Below, in pieces: positions 1 through 7,727 of a stretch of DNA of 64,000 nucleotides; the first letter of the stretch is position 1; each line of letters opens with the position of its first letter. Position numbers and translations under genes: made by a program. The stretch is from Micromonospora sp. BL4 (GTDB lineage: Bacteria > Actinomycetota > Actinomycetes > Mycobacteriales > Micromonosporaceae): NCBI RefSeq assembly GCF_003667505.1, contig NZ_RCVJ01000135.1, positions 33,264 to 97,263 on the forward strand, read 5' to 3'. Under the pieces are notes generated by a model that saw only the letters and a list, made by a program, of their open reading frames with translations, did no database searches and was not told the DNA's origin.

Positions 1-209
1 ATGCCGCGCAGCATGCGCAGCGCGTCCGAGCCGTCCAGGTCGGGCAGGCCCAGGTCCAGCACCACCAGGTCAGGTGTCTCCGCGGCGACCCGGCGCAGGG
101 CGTCCAGCGCGGTGCCCACGGCGTGCACGGCATGCCCCCGGTCGGCGAGGGACCGCAGCATCGCGCCGCGTACGACGTGATCGTCTTCGACCAGGAGCAC
201 GGAGGCCAC
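1..209 (-). CDS. Response regulator, receiver domain (N-terminal fragment)
   Basis: This is the first 69 codons of a two-component response regulator that runs off the left edge of the window. The translation reads VASVLLVEDDHVVRG at the start. It contains the paired acidic residues of the receiver pocket (EDD), and VVLDLGLPDLDG carries the phospho-acceptor Asp. The start is a GTG at 209, the first available in frame, and I see no convincing ribosome-binding site. The output domain is outside the window, so the family cannot be assigned. It is divergent from the ADP-ribosylglycohydrolase gene. Confidence 0.8.
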   Translation of the reverse strand, partial: MASVLLVEDDHVVRGAMLRSLADRGHAVHAVGTALDALRRVAAETPDLVVLDLGLPDLDGSDALRMLRG

Positions 210-282
210 CCCAAGACCGTACTTGGCCTGGCAAGTTGATCGCGTTGCGGCGTACCTGACGAGCGGGCAAGCTGGTACGACG

Positions 283-1203
283 ATGTCCTTCACCCTGTTC
301 GCCGATGCCCGCCTGGCGCTCGCCCGGGACAGCCTCGCCGGTCTCTCCACCGGCGACGCGCTCGGCGCGCGGTACTTCGTCCCCGGGGCACGCCCGGCGG
401 ATCTCGCCGCGGGCGTCCTGCCGCCGGCGCCCTGGGAGTGGACCGACGACACCGAGATGGCCTGCTCGGTCCTCGCCGGGTTGGCCGAGTCCGGTGGCGT
501 CGACCGGGACCGGCTGGCCCTGTCGTTCGCCCAGCGCTGCGATCCGCGTCGCGGCTACGGCGCGGGCGCGATGCTGATCCTGCGGCTGATCCGCACCGGC
601 ACGCCGTGGCCGGTGGCCGCCGCGTCCGCCTTCGACGGCCAGGGCTCCTGCGGCAACGGCGCGGCGATGCGGGTCGGCCCCCTGGGCGCGTACTTCGCCG
701 ATTCGACCGTCCGCGCGGCGGCCCAGGCTCGCGCCTCGGCCGAGGTGACGCACGCGCACCCGGAGGGGATCGCCGGTGCGGTCGCGGTGGCGGTCGCCGC
801 CGCGCTGGCCGCACGGGCCCGCCTCGACGGGCACCGGCCGGCCCCGGAGCGGCTGCTCGCCGGGATCGCCGGCGCGGTCGATCCGGGAACCGAGGTGCAC
901 CGCAGCGTGCACCGGGCGGCCGGGCTGCTCGGCCGGCCGCTGTCCCGGGTGGTGGCGGCGCTCGGCAACGGCTCGCGGGTGACCGCTCAGGACACCGTCG
1001 GCTTCACCCTCTGGGTGGCCGCCACCCACCTGGACGACTACCCGGCGGCGATCCGGGTCTGCGTGCAGGCCGGCGGGGACGTGGACACCACGGCCGCCAT
1101 CGCGGGAGCGGTGGTGGCCGCGCACACGGGAGTCGGTACCCCGGGCGGGGTGCCCGAGTCGTGGCTGGCCGCCCGCGAGCCGCTACCCAACTGGCTGCCC
1201 TGA
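283..1203 (+). CDS. ADP-ribosylglycohydrolase family protein (DraG-like)
   Basis: Members of this family remove ADP-ribose from modified proteins or small molecules with a dinuclear Mg centre. The 306-residue protein begins with a helical segment containing SLAGLSTGDALGAR. It then has the first metal motif TDDTEMA near residue 50 and the C-terminal metal motif GGDVDTTAAIAG near residue 265, where family members often read GGDTDT. Length and motif order fit the family. I chose the ATG at 283; an upstream in-frame ATG at 223 would add 20 unlikely residues. The substrate cannot be read from the sequence. Confidence 0.88.
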   Translation: MSFTLFADARLALARDSLAGLSTGDALGARYFVPGARPADLAAGVLPPAPWEWTDDTEMACSVLAGLAESGGVDRDRLALSFAQRCDPRRGYGAGAMLILRLIRTGTPWPVAAASAFDGQGSCGNGAAMRVGPLGAYFADSTVRAAAQARASAEVTHAHPEGIAGAVAVAVAAALAARARLDGHRPAPERLLAGIAGAVDPGTEVHRSVHRAAGLLGRPLSRVVAALGNGSRVTAQDTVGFTLWVAATHLDDYPAAIRVCVQAGGDVDTTAAIAGAVVAAHTGVGTPGGVPESWLAAREPLPNWLP

Positions 1204-1360
1204 CCACCGCGGCTGCCTCGATCGCCCGGCCGCGCGGGGCCGTCGGGCGGCAACTGACCACCCTGACGCTCCGGTCGCGCTGGCCGTGATCAACTCGGCT
1301 TTCTGCACGTCGGGCCGTCCGCGCGACGTGGACGCCGCGGTATCCGGGAACCCGAGTGGA

Positions 1361-2260
1361 TCACCGAGAAGCGGCGGCCGGTTCGGCCCGCGGGGCGGGT
1401 TCGGCGGGCGTCGCGGTGTCGTCGGCGCGGCCGGTGATCTCGGCGAGGGTCGCGGCCCCGTCCGGATCACCGGTCACCTCGGCGAGCGCGGTGGCCTCGT
1501 CCGGGCCGCGTCGACGCCACCGGCTGACCAGCCAGCCGATCGCCGCGCCACCGCCCAGGCCGGCCAGCAGGCCGGCGGCCAGCATCCCGTCGGCGTTGCC
1601 GGACTCCTCGTCGGCACCGTCCGCCCGGGCCGGCGGTGCGGCGTCCACACCACTGCCCGGCGCCGCCGGTGCGCCGGCCGCCGGGGCGCCGTGCCCACCG
1701 TGCGCGGCCGGTCCCGCCCCGCCGGCGGCCGCCGGCAGCAGGGTGAGCGCCGGAGCCCGGTGCGCGCCGGTGGCGTCCGCCCACCGGACCACCGTCCCAT
1801 CGGCGTACGTCTGCACGACCTCGAAGGTGAGCCGCTCGACCTGCGGCATCGGCCCCATGGAGAGCGCCAACCGGGCCGGCCCCGGGTCGCTCGCACCGAC
1901 CCGGACCCAGGTCACCGCCGTGGTCACCGTGCTCACCCCCGAGGAGTGGATGCCGGCCACCGGCTTGTCCAGGGTGCGGGAGCTGATCCGGGGCGCCCAG
2001 CCGTCCACCGACATGGGGTAGACCTCGGCGATCGGCGTGTCGTCCGGCAGCCGGACCTCGATCTGCTTGGTCTTTGTGCCGGCCCGCTCCTCCGGAACGC
2101 TGAACTCCAGCCGTACCGCGTCGCCCTGCCGGGCCTCGGTCGGGGTGGTCGTCACGTCCGCCGCGTACGCCGTGCCAGGCCAGAGCAGCAGACCGGCGGC
2201 GGCCACCGCGGTCGCCGCCACGATCCGCCGCCGACGGCCACCGCCGTACGTGCTCGCCAT
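1361..2260 (-). CDS. YcnI-like DUF1775 secreted, membrane-anchored protein
   Basis: The 299-residue protein has a Sec signal peptide (arginine-rich start, hydrophobic [12 protein letters not shown], then a TAYA-AD cleavage site). A DUF1775/YcnI domain follows at about residues 35-175 ([21 protein letters not shown], ending in [12 protein letters not shown]). Next come an Ala/Gly/Pro-rich stretch, one transmembrane helix ([20 protein letters not shown]) and a basic cytoplasmic tail. YcnI domains in other bacteria are tied to copper handling, but no copper genes are visible here. The ATG at 2260 has a purine-rich GATGGGGGCACGAG upstream. The gene is divergent from thrS. The longer in-frame extension to 2557 is rejected because it would precede the signal peptide. 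Confidence 0.85.
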   Translation of the reverse strand: MASTYGGGRRRRIVAATAVAAAGLLLWPGTAYAADVTTTPTEARQGDAVRLEFSVPEERAGTKTKQIEVRLPDDTPIAEVYPMSVDGWAPRISSRTLDKPVAGIHSSGVSTVTTAVTWVRVGASDPGPARLALSMGPMPQVERLTFEVVQTYADGTVVRWADATGAHRAPALTLLPAAAGGAGPAAHGGHGAPAAGAPAAPGSGVDAAPPARADGADEESGNADGMLAAGLLAGLGGGAAIGWLVSRWRRRGPDEATALAEVTGDPDGAATLAEITGRADDTATPAEPAPRAEPAAASR

Positions 2261-2351
2261 CTCGTGCCCCCATCCGTGTCGACGCGGCCGGCACCGGTTT
2301 CCGGCCACACCTTCTAGTTCGGCTGCGAGGCGCGAAAGGTTCAACGCCGGC

Positions 2352-2374
2352 GTTAGGAAGGTGCCCTTCCTTAC
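2352..2374. repeat. Intergenic palindrome upstream of thrS
   Basis: GTTAGGAAGG (2352-2361) and CCTTCCTTAC (2365-2374) form an almost perfect inverted repeat around the spacer TGC, with one mismatch. It sits 76 bases before the thrS start codon, between two divergent genes. It could be an operator, a short repeat of the genome, or part of the thrS leader. I see no T-box hallmark such as an AGGGTGG-type antiterminator bulge. I recall similar TTAGGAAGG palindromes between genes of this family, but this is not checked. Confidence 0.5.
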
Positions 2375-2450
2375 CTGGGGTGGGTCGACCGATAGCATCG
2401 GCAGGAGCCGAGGATCGGCATCCGTTTTCGTACCGCCTGGAGGAGTCACC

Positions 2451-4460
2451 GTGTCCGCACCCCGTACCCCCGCCGTGGCCGACCCTGTCGTCGTCGCCGC
2501 CGGGACCACGGCGGCCGACGCGGTGGCCGCGGCCGGACTGCCCGCGAACGGCCCCAAGGCGATCGTCGTGGTCCGCGACCCGGAGGGTCAACTGCGTGAC
2601 CTGGACTGGTCGCCGGCCGAGGAGACCGTCGTCGAGCCGGTCAGCCTGGACTCGCCCGACGGGCTCAACGTGCTGCGCCACTCCACCGCGCACGTCCTGG
2701 CGCAGGCCGTGCAGGACATCTTCCCCGAGGCCAAGCTGGGCATCGGCCCGCCGATCGAGAACGGCTTCTACTACGACTTCGACGTCGACAAGCCGTTCCA
2801 GCCGGACGACCTCAGCAAGCTCGAGAAGCGCATGCAGGAGATCATCAAGTCCGGGCAGCGGTTCCGCCGCCGCCGCTTCGGCAGCCTGGACGAGGCCCGC
2901 TCCGAGCTGGCCGATGAGCCGTTCAAGCTGGAGTTGATCGAGGTCAAGGGCGAGGGCCTGGACACCGACGAGGTGATGGAGGTGGGCGGCGGCGAGCTGA
3001 CCATCTACGACAACCTCGACGCCAAGGAGGACAAGGTCTGCTGGTCGGACCTGTGCCGGGGCCCGCACCTGCCCACCACCCGGCTGATCGGCGCGTTCAA
3101 GCTGATGCGCTCGGCCGCCGCGTACTGGCGTGGGTCGGAGAAGAACCCGCAACTACAGCGGGTGTACGGCACCGCGTGGCCGACCCGCGACGAGCTGAAG
3201 GCGTACCTGAAGCTGCTGGAGGAGGCCGCCCGGCGCGACCACCGCAAGCTCGGCGCGGACCTGGACCTGTTCAGCTTCCCCGACGAGATCGGCTCCGGTC
3301 TGGCGGTCTTCCACCCCAAGGGCGGCATCATCCGCCGGGAGATGGAGCACTACTCGCGGCGCCGGCACGAGGAGGCGGGGTACGAGTTCGTCAACACCCC
3401 GCACATCACCAAGGCGCAGCTGTTCCAGACCTCCGGGCACCTGCCGTACTACGCGGACACCATGTTCCCGCCCATGCAGCTGGAGGGCGCGGACTACTAC
3501 CTCAAGGCGATGAACTGCCCGATGCACAACCTGATCTTCAGGGCGCGCGGGCGGTCGTACCGGGAGCTGCCGCTGCGGCTGTTCGAGTTCGGCACGGTCT
3601 ACCGGTACGAGAAGTCCGGTGTGGTGCACGGCCTGACCCGGGTCCGCGGCCTGACCCAGGACGACTCGCACATCTACTGCACCCGCGAGCAGATGGCCGG
3701 CGAGCTGTCGACGCTGCTCAGCTTCGTGCTGGACCTGCTGCGCGACTACGGCCTGGACGACTTCTACCTGGAGCTGTCGACCCGGGACGACTCGCCCAAG
3801 TTCATCGGCGCCGACGAGGACTGGGCGGAGGCGACCGAGGCGCTGCGGACCGCGGCCGCGACCTCCGGCCTGGACCTGGTGCCCGACCCGGGCGGCGCGG
3901 CCTTCTACGGGCCGAAGATCTCGGTGCAGGCTCGGGACGCGATCGGTCGCACCTGGCAGATGTCCACCATCCAGGTCGACTTCAACCAGCCGGAGCGTTT
4001 CGGCCTGGAGTACCAGGCCGCCGACGGCAGCCGGCAGCGGCCGTTGATGATCCACCGCGCGCTGTTCGGCTCGATCGAGCGGTTCTTCGGGGTGCTCACC
4101 GAGCACTACGCGGGGGCGTTCCCGGCCTGGCTGGCTCCGGTCCAGGTGGTCGGCATCCCGATCCGCGAGGACCACACCGACTACCTGCACGGGTTCGTCG
4201 CGGCGCTGCGCGCCGAGGGGATCCGGGCGCAGGTGGACGCGGGTGACGACCGGATGCAGAAGAAGATCCGCACGGCCCAGCAGCAGAAGATCCCGTTCAT
4301 GGTGATCGCCGGGGACGACGACGTGGCCGCCGGCACGGTCTCCTTCCGCTACCGGGACGGCTCGCAGCGCAACGGTGTGCCGGTAGCCGAGGCGGTGACC
4401 CACGTCCTCGACGTGGTCAGCTCGCGCACCAACATCGGCCCGTCGGCCGCAGCGGAGTAG
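2451..4460 (+). CDS. thrS: Threonyl-tRNA synthetase
   Basis: This class II synthetase charges tRNA-Thr and edits mis-charged serine. The 669-residue protein has an N-terminal TGS domain and an editing domain with HSTAH (about residues 77-81) and the CRGPH segment. The catalytic core has motif 1, the zinc cysteine in MNCPMHN (about residue 355) and motif 2 ([17 protein letters not shown]). Motif 3 is [12 protein letters not shown], followed by the C-terminal anticodon-binding domain. The GTG start at 2451 follows an excellent GGAGGAG at 2439-2445. An upstream extension of the frame is non-coding. It heads the conserved block containing the HIT, lipid and pdx genes. Confidence 0.98.
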   Translation: MSAPRTPAVADPVVVAAGTTAADAVAAAGLPANGPKAIVVVRDPEGQLRDLDWSPAEETVVEPVSLDSPDGLNVLRHSTAHVLAQAVQDIFPEAKLGIGPPIENGFYYDFDVDKPFQPDDLSKLEKRMQEIIKSGQRFRRRRFGSLDEARSELADEPFKLELIEVKGEGLDTDEVMEVGGGELTIYDNLDAKEDKVCWSDLCRGPHLPTTRLIGAFKLMRSAAAYWRGSEKNPQLQRVYGTAWPTRDELKAYLKLLEEAARRDHRKLGADLDLFSFPDEIGSGLAVFHPKGGIIRREMEHYSRRRHEEAGYEFVNTPHITKAQLFQTSGHLPYYADTMFPPMQLEGADYYLKAMNCPMHNLIFRARGRSYRELPLRLFEFGTVYRYEKSGVVHGLTRVRGLTQDDSHIYCTREQMAGELSTLLSFVLDLLRDYGLDDFYLELSTRDDSPKFIGADEDWAEATEALRTAAATSGLDLVPDPGGAAFYGPKISVQARDAIGRTWQMSTIQVDFNQPERFGLEYQAADGSRQRPLMIHRALFGSIERFFGVLTEHYAGAFPAWLAPVQVVGIPIREDHTDYLHGFVAALRAEGIRAQVDAGDDRMQKKIRTAQQQKIPFMVIAGDDDVAAGTVSFRYRDGSQRNGVPVAEAVTHVLDVVSSRTNIGPSAAAE

Positions 4461-4515
4461 CGGAGCCGCCGCACGGCCCGCCCGCCGCCGGCGTGCCGCG
4501 GCCTGCTCGCCGCAT

Positions 4516-4587
4516 GATCACGCTCGATCCAGGAAGTAGTGGCCTCCCCGGTGCTGGAGGCCACTACTTCCATGTTCGAGCGCGATC
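4516..4587. terminator. Bidirectional terminator-like long inverted repeat
   Basis: A perfect 16-base stem, GGAAGTAGTGGCCTCC (4532-4547) with its complement at 4556-4571, closes an 8-base loop. A second outer stem, GATC-A-CGCTCGA with TCGAGCG-C-GATC, lies at 4516-4527 and 4576-4587. It is placed exactly between the convergent thrS and the peptidase gene, so it probably ends transcription in both directions. The outer GATCA arms resemble the inverted repeat at 63879-63953. There is no T-tract, as is common in high-GC actinobacteria. Confidence 0.8.
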
Positions 4588-4627
4588 GTCGCCGGGAGGT
4601 CGGCGCTCCGGGGGGGTGACTGCCCCG

Positions 4628-5356
4628 TCAGACGCCGCAGTTCGGCGCCGACCAGCCGCCGACCGCCGCCACGTGGGTGTGATCGTTGTGGTCCGGGTAG
4701 CCGGGGCCGAGGATCTGCCCGAAGCCGTGGTAGCGGGCCTGCTGGGCCAGCCGGCAGAACGAGGGGGACCCGACCAGGTCCACCGCGTCGCCGTACAGGT
4801 GCCGGCTGTTCGACGCCCCGCCGACCGCGCTGTTGCAGGGGTAGCTGCGGAAACTGCTGCTGATCGCGATGGGCACGTCACCGAGGGCGTGCCGCAGGGC
4901 CTGGAGTTTCCACATCGAGACGAGCGCGTTGAACCGCGCGGTGCTCGCCGCGACCGCGCCGCCGGACCAGTCGCTGTTGCACTTGTTCAGCTCGGCGTAG
5001 CTGAAGTTGGCCGGGGTGCAGTCGTCGTCCTGGAGGGCGTAGAGCCGGTTGAAGCTCTGCGGGCCGGCGATGCCGTCGGCGGACAGCCCGTACGCCTGCT
5101 GGAAGCGGATCACCGCCGATCGGGTGGCCGGGCCGTACGCGCCGTCGATGGTGAGCACGGCCCCGTAGCCGGGGTAGCCGGCGACCCGGATCTGGAGTTG
5201 TCGGACGTCCTCGCCGGACATCCCCTGGGAGAGGGTGCGACCCCAGGTGTAGCAGCCGTCGGCGTGTGCCGCGCTTGCGGTGACGGTGATGCCGGCCACC
5301 GTGGTGGCGGCGGCGAGCGCGAGCGCCGCGACGATTCTGCCGAGCCGTCGGATCAT
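4628..5356 (-). CDS. Secreted zinc D-Ala-D-Ala carboxypeptidase-like protein (M15) with peptidoglycan-binding domain
   Basis: The 242-residue exported protein has a signal peptide (MIRRLGRIVAALALAAAT, cleavage after ASAAHA). A PG_binding_1 domain follows at about residues 38-95 (SQGMSGEDVRQLQIRVAG, DGAYGPATRSAVIRFQ). The C-terminal M15-type peptidase domain has the zinc ligands in SRHLYGDAVDL (HxxGxAxD) and HTH. It should cleave cell-wall stem peptides outside the cell. Five cysteines in the mature part suggest disulfides. The ATG at 5356 follows GGAGGATCC; the in-frame ATG at 5428 would spoil the signal peptide. It is convergent with thrS. Confidence 0.9.
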   Translation of the reverse strand: MIRRLGRIVAALALAAATTVAGITVTASAAHADGCYTWGRTLSQGMSGEDVRQLQIRVAGYPGYGAVLTIDGAYGPATRSAVIRFQQAYGLSADGIAGPQSFNRLYALQDDDCTPANFSYAELNKCNSDWSGGAVAASTARFNALVSMWKLQALRHALGDVPIAISSSFRSYPCNSAVGGASNSRHLYGDAVDLVGSPSFCRLAQQARYHGFGQILGPGYPDHNDHTHVAAVGGWSAPNCGV

Positions 5357-5368
5357 GGATCCTCCATC

Positions 5369-5405
5369 GTTATATGGAAGTGTCTGGATGCATGAAATCT
5401 TCATG
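5369..5405 (-). promoter_or_regulatory. Promoter of the M15 peptidase gene with palindrome over the -35
   Basis: On the minus strand TTTCAT (5397-5392) and TATAAC (5374-5369) are separated by 17 bases and look like -35 and -10 boxes. The inverted repeat CATGAA-ATC-TTCATG (5391-5405) covers the -35 box and could be an operator. The region is unusually AT-rich for this genome. The predicted start of transcription is only a few bases before the ribosome-binding site, so the exact promoter placement is uncertain. Confidence 0.5.
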
Positions 5406-5496
5406 TTCCGACGTCGATCCGTCAACAACTTCCAGCAATCGAGTTTCCCAACGGTGGGTGTCGCGGCCCGCCCGGCCGCCTCCGTAGGATCGGCTC

Positions 5497-6045
5497 GTGA
5501 CTGGGGCGGAACGGCAGACGGACAGCGGCGGGATGGCCGACGGCCTGGAGCGGCTCTGGACGCCGCACCGGATGACCTACATCTCCGGCGAGGACCGTCC
5601 GGCCGAGGGCTACGAGAAGCCCACCGGGTGCCCGTTCTGCCGGGCTCCCAAGCTGCCGCCCGAGGAGAGCCTGATCGTGGCCCGCGGCGAGCACGTCTTC
5701 GTGGTGCTCAACCTCTACCCCTACAACCCGGGGCACCTGCTGGTCTGCCCGTACCGGCACGTCGCCGACTACACCGACCTGGACGGGCCGGAGACCAGCG
5801 AGCTGGCGTCGTACACCCAGGCCGCCATGCGGGTGATCCGCAAGGTGAGCAACGCCCACGGCTTCAACCTGGGGATGAACCAGGGCGGGGTGGCCGGCGC
5901 CGGCATCGCCGCGCACCTGCACCAGCACGTGGTGCCGCGCTGGGGTGGCGACGCGAACTTCATGCCGGTGATCGGCCGTACCAAGGTCCTGCCGCAGCTG
6001 CTGAGCGACACCCGCGACCTGCTCACCGCCGCCTGGCCGTCCTGA
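5497..6045 (+). CDS. HIT-family diadenosine polyphosphate hydrolase/phosphorylase-like protein
   Basis: The 182-residue protein has a CPFC zinc-type motif (about residue 45) and the histidine triad HLHQHVVPRW (about residue 146). The context GHLLVCPYRHVADYTDL is typical of AP4A-handling HIT proteins. In mycobacteria the gene next to thrS encodes an AP4A phosphorylase of this family (Rv2613c), which supports that role here. The GTG start at 5497 gives a family-typical length; a second in-frame start is the ATG at 5533. The synthetase makes AP4A as a side product, so the neighbourhood is sensible. Confidence 0.9.
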   Translation: MTGAERQTDSGGMADGLERLWTPHRMTYISGEDRPAEGYEKPTGCPFCRAPKLPPEESLIVARGEHVFVVLNLYPYNPGHLLVCPYRHVADYTDLDGPETSELASYTQAAMRVIRKVSNAHGFNLGMNQGGVAGAGIAAHLHQHVVPRWGGDANFMPVIGRTKVLPQLLSDTRDLLTAAWPS

Positions 6046-6053
6046 CCCGTCGC

Positions 6054-6078
6054 ACCGGCGCGCGGCGTGCGCGCCGGT
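6054..6078. terminator. Hairpin terminator between HIT and HAD-like genes
   Basis: ACCGGCGCGC (6054-6063) pairs perfectly with GCGCGCCGGT (6069-6078) around GGCGT. It lies between two convergent stop codons (6045 and 6083), so it should serve both genes. No T-tract follows. Confidence 0.75.
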
Positions 6079-6082
6079 CCGG

Positions 6083-6565
6083 CTAGCCGGCGCGCAGCAG
6101 CTCGACCAGCTCGGGCCAGCTCTCCACCCGGTGTACGCGCGGCAGCAGCGCGGCGTGCGCGGCGACCTCCGCCGGGCGGGGGCGGAACAGGTAGCGGTGC
6201 GGCACCGAGTCGAGGTAGCCGAGCACCTCCAGCTTGTCGTCGACGAAGTGGGTCAGCCCGAGCCGTCGGGCGATCGGCGCCTTGTCCGGCCGGGTGCGGC
6301 AGAAGTGCAGCCGCTCGACCGGGATGCCGGTGCGGGCCGCGAAGTCGTGGTGGGCGAGCCACTCCCGGGTCCGCCGCTCGGTGGCCTCGCCGCACTTGGA
6401 GACCAGGTGCACCTCGTCGAACGCCGGGCCGAGCGCCGCGAGCGCGTCGAACGCCCCGTCGACGGCGGGCGTACGCAGGTAGTGCGCGCCGAAGAACGAC
6501 GTGTCGGCGTCCTCGTCAGCCGGCTCGATGAGCACGCCGCCGATGTCCACGCCCAGCCGTCGCAT
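6083..6565 (-). CDS. HAD-superfamily-like hydrolase
   Basis: The 160-residue protein begins MRRLGVDIGGVLIEPADED, a HAD motif I position in which the second catalytic Asp of DxD is replaced by Gly (DIGGV). Later motifs are visible as HLVSKCGE (motif II position, Ser), a Lys in RPDKAPIARRLG and the acidic HFVDDKLEVL (motif IV). Loss of the general acid Asp makes an ordinary phosphatase mechanism doubtful. No partner gene suggests a substrate. The ATG at 6565 is preferred; the frame extends a few codons upstream to 6583. The ribosome-binding site is poor. Confidence 0.75.
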   Translation of the reverse strand: MRRLGVDIGGVLIEPADEDADTSFFGAHYLRTPAVDGAFDALAALGPAFDEVHLVSKCGEATERRTREWLAHHDFAARTGIPVERLHFCRTRPDKAPIARRLGLTHFVDDKLEVLGYLDSVPHRYLFRPRPAEVAAHAALLPRVHRVESWPELVELLRAG

Positions 6566-6662
6566 GGGCCGATCATGCCGCACGGCACCCCCCGCCGCGC
6601 TCCGGCGTCCCCGGCCCGGGAACCGTTACGTCCCGACCTGGCGGAGATGGCACGATCGTTCG

Positions 6663-7721
6663 ATGGCAGTCACGACACGGATGTTGGGGCGCAGCGGCAT
6701 CGAGGTCAGCGCCCTCGGCATGGGGTGCTGGGCGATCGGCGGCCCCTGGGCCGAGGGGACCCAGCCGCTGGGCTGGGGCGCGGTCGACGACGACGAGTCC
6801 GTGCGGGCGGTGCGCCGGGCGCTCGACCTGGGCGTCACCCTGTTCGACACCGCCGACACCTACGGCGCCGGGCACGGTGAGCGGGTGCTGGGGCGCGCGC
6901 TCGCCGGCCGCCGGGACGAGGCCGTGATCGCCACCAAGTGGGGCTACACCTTCGACGAGGCGAGCCGGCAGGCGACCGGCGAGGACGCGTCACCGGCGTA
7001 CCTGCGGCGGGCGGTCACCGACTCGCTGCGCCGCCTGGGCACCGACCGGATCGACCTGTACCAGCTGCACCTGGCCGACCTTCCGGTGCCGCGGGCCGAG
7101 GCGCTGATCGGCACCTGCGAGGACCTGGTCACCGACGGCATGATCCGGGCGTACGGGTGGAGCACCGACCACCCCGACCGGGCGACCGCGTTCGGGCACG
7201 CGGCGGCCGGCGCCACCGCCGTGCAGCACACCCTGTCGGTGCTGCGTGACGCCCCCGAGCTGCTCGCCGTGTGCGACAAGTACGACCTGGCCAGCGTCAA
7301 CCGGGGCCCCCTGGGGATGGGGCTGCTCACCGGCAAGTACTCGGCCGCCTCCACGCTGCCCCGCGACGACGTGCGGGGGCTCACCCCGGGCTGGCTGGAG
7401 TGGTTCCGCGGTGGCCGCCCGGCGCCGGAGTGGCTGCGCCGGGTGGGCGCGGTCCGTGCCGCGCTCACCGCTGACGGGCGCACCCTGGCCCAGGGCGCGC
7501 TGGGCTGGATCTGGGCCCGCAGCGGGCGCACCATCCCCATCCCGGGCTGCCGTACGGTCGAGCAGGTCGAGGAGAACGCCGCCGCGCTGCACCGGGGCGC
7601 ACTGCCGCCGGATCAGTTCGCCGAGGTGGAGCGCCAGCTGGCCGCTCTGCGCACCGCAGCCCTGCGCGACGCCGACCGGCCGCACTGGCCCCGCCCCACG
7701 CACCCCGTCACTCATCCCTGA
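6663..7721 (+). CDS. Aldo/keto reductase
   Basis: This is an NADPH-dependent oxidoreductase of the AKR TIM-barrel fold, 352 residues long. The catalytic tetrad is visible: Asp and Tyr in LFDTADTYGAGHGERVLG, Lys in IATKWGYTF, and His in DLYQLHLAD. The C-terminal cofactor segment is TIPIPGCRTVEQVEENAAAL. The ATG at 6663 is the first start that gives a normal N-terminus (MAVTTRMLGRSGIEVSALG). It ends only six bases before the end of the convergent EF-G-like gene. The substrate is unknown. Confidence 0.93.
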   Translation: MAVTTRMLGRSGIEVSALGMGCWAIGGPWAEGTQPLGWGAVDDDESVRAVRRALDLGVTLFDTADTYGAGHGERVLGRALAGRRDEAVIATKWGYTFDEASRQATGEDASPAYLRRAVTDSLRRLGTDRIDLYQLHLADLPVPRAEALIGTCEDLVTDGMIRAYGWSTDHPDRATAFGHAAAGATAVQHTLSVLRDAPELLAVCDKYDLASVNRGPLGMGLLTGKYSAASTLPRDDVRGLTPGWLEWFRGGRPAPEWLRRVGAVRAALTADGRTLAQGALGWIWARSGRTIPIPGCRTVEQVEENAAALHRGALPPDQFAEVERQLAALRTAALRDADRPHWPRPTHPVTHP

Positions 7722-7727
7722 CCGGGG

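Noticed and set aside
2261..2450. T-box or other riboswitch before thrS
   Set aside because: No T-box antiterminator, specifier loop or terminator/antiterminator pair could be recognised; only one palindrome is present.
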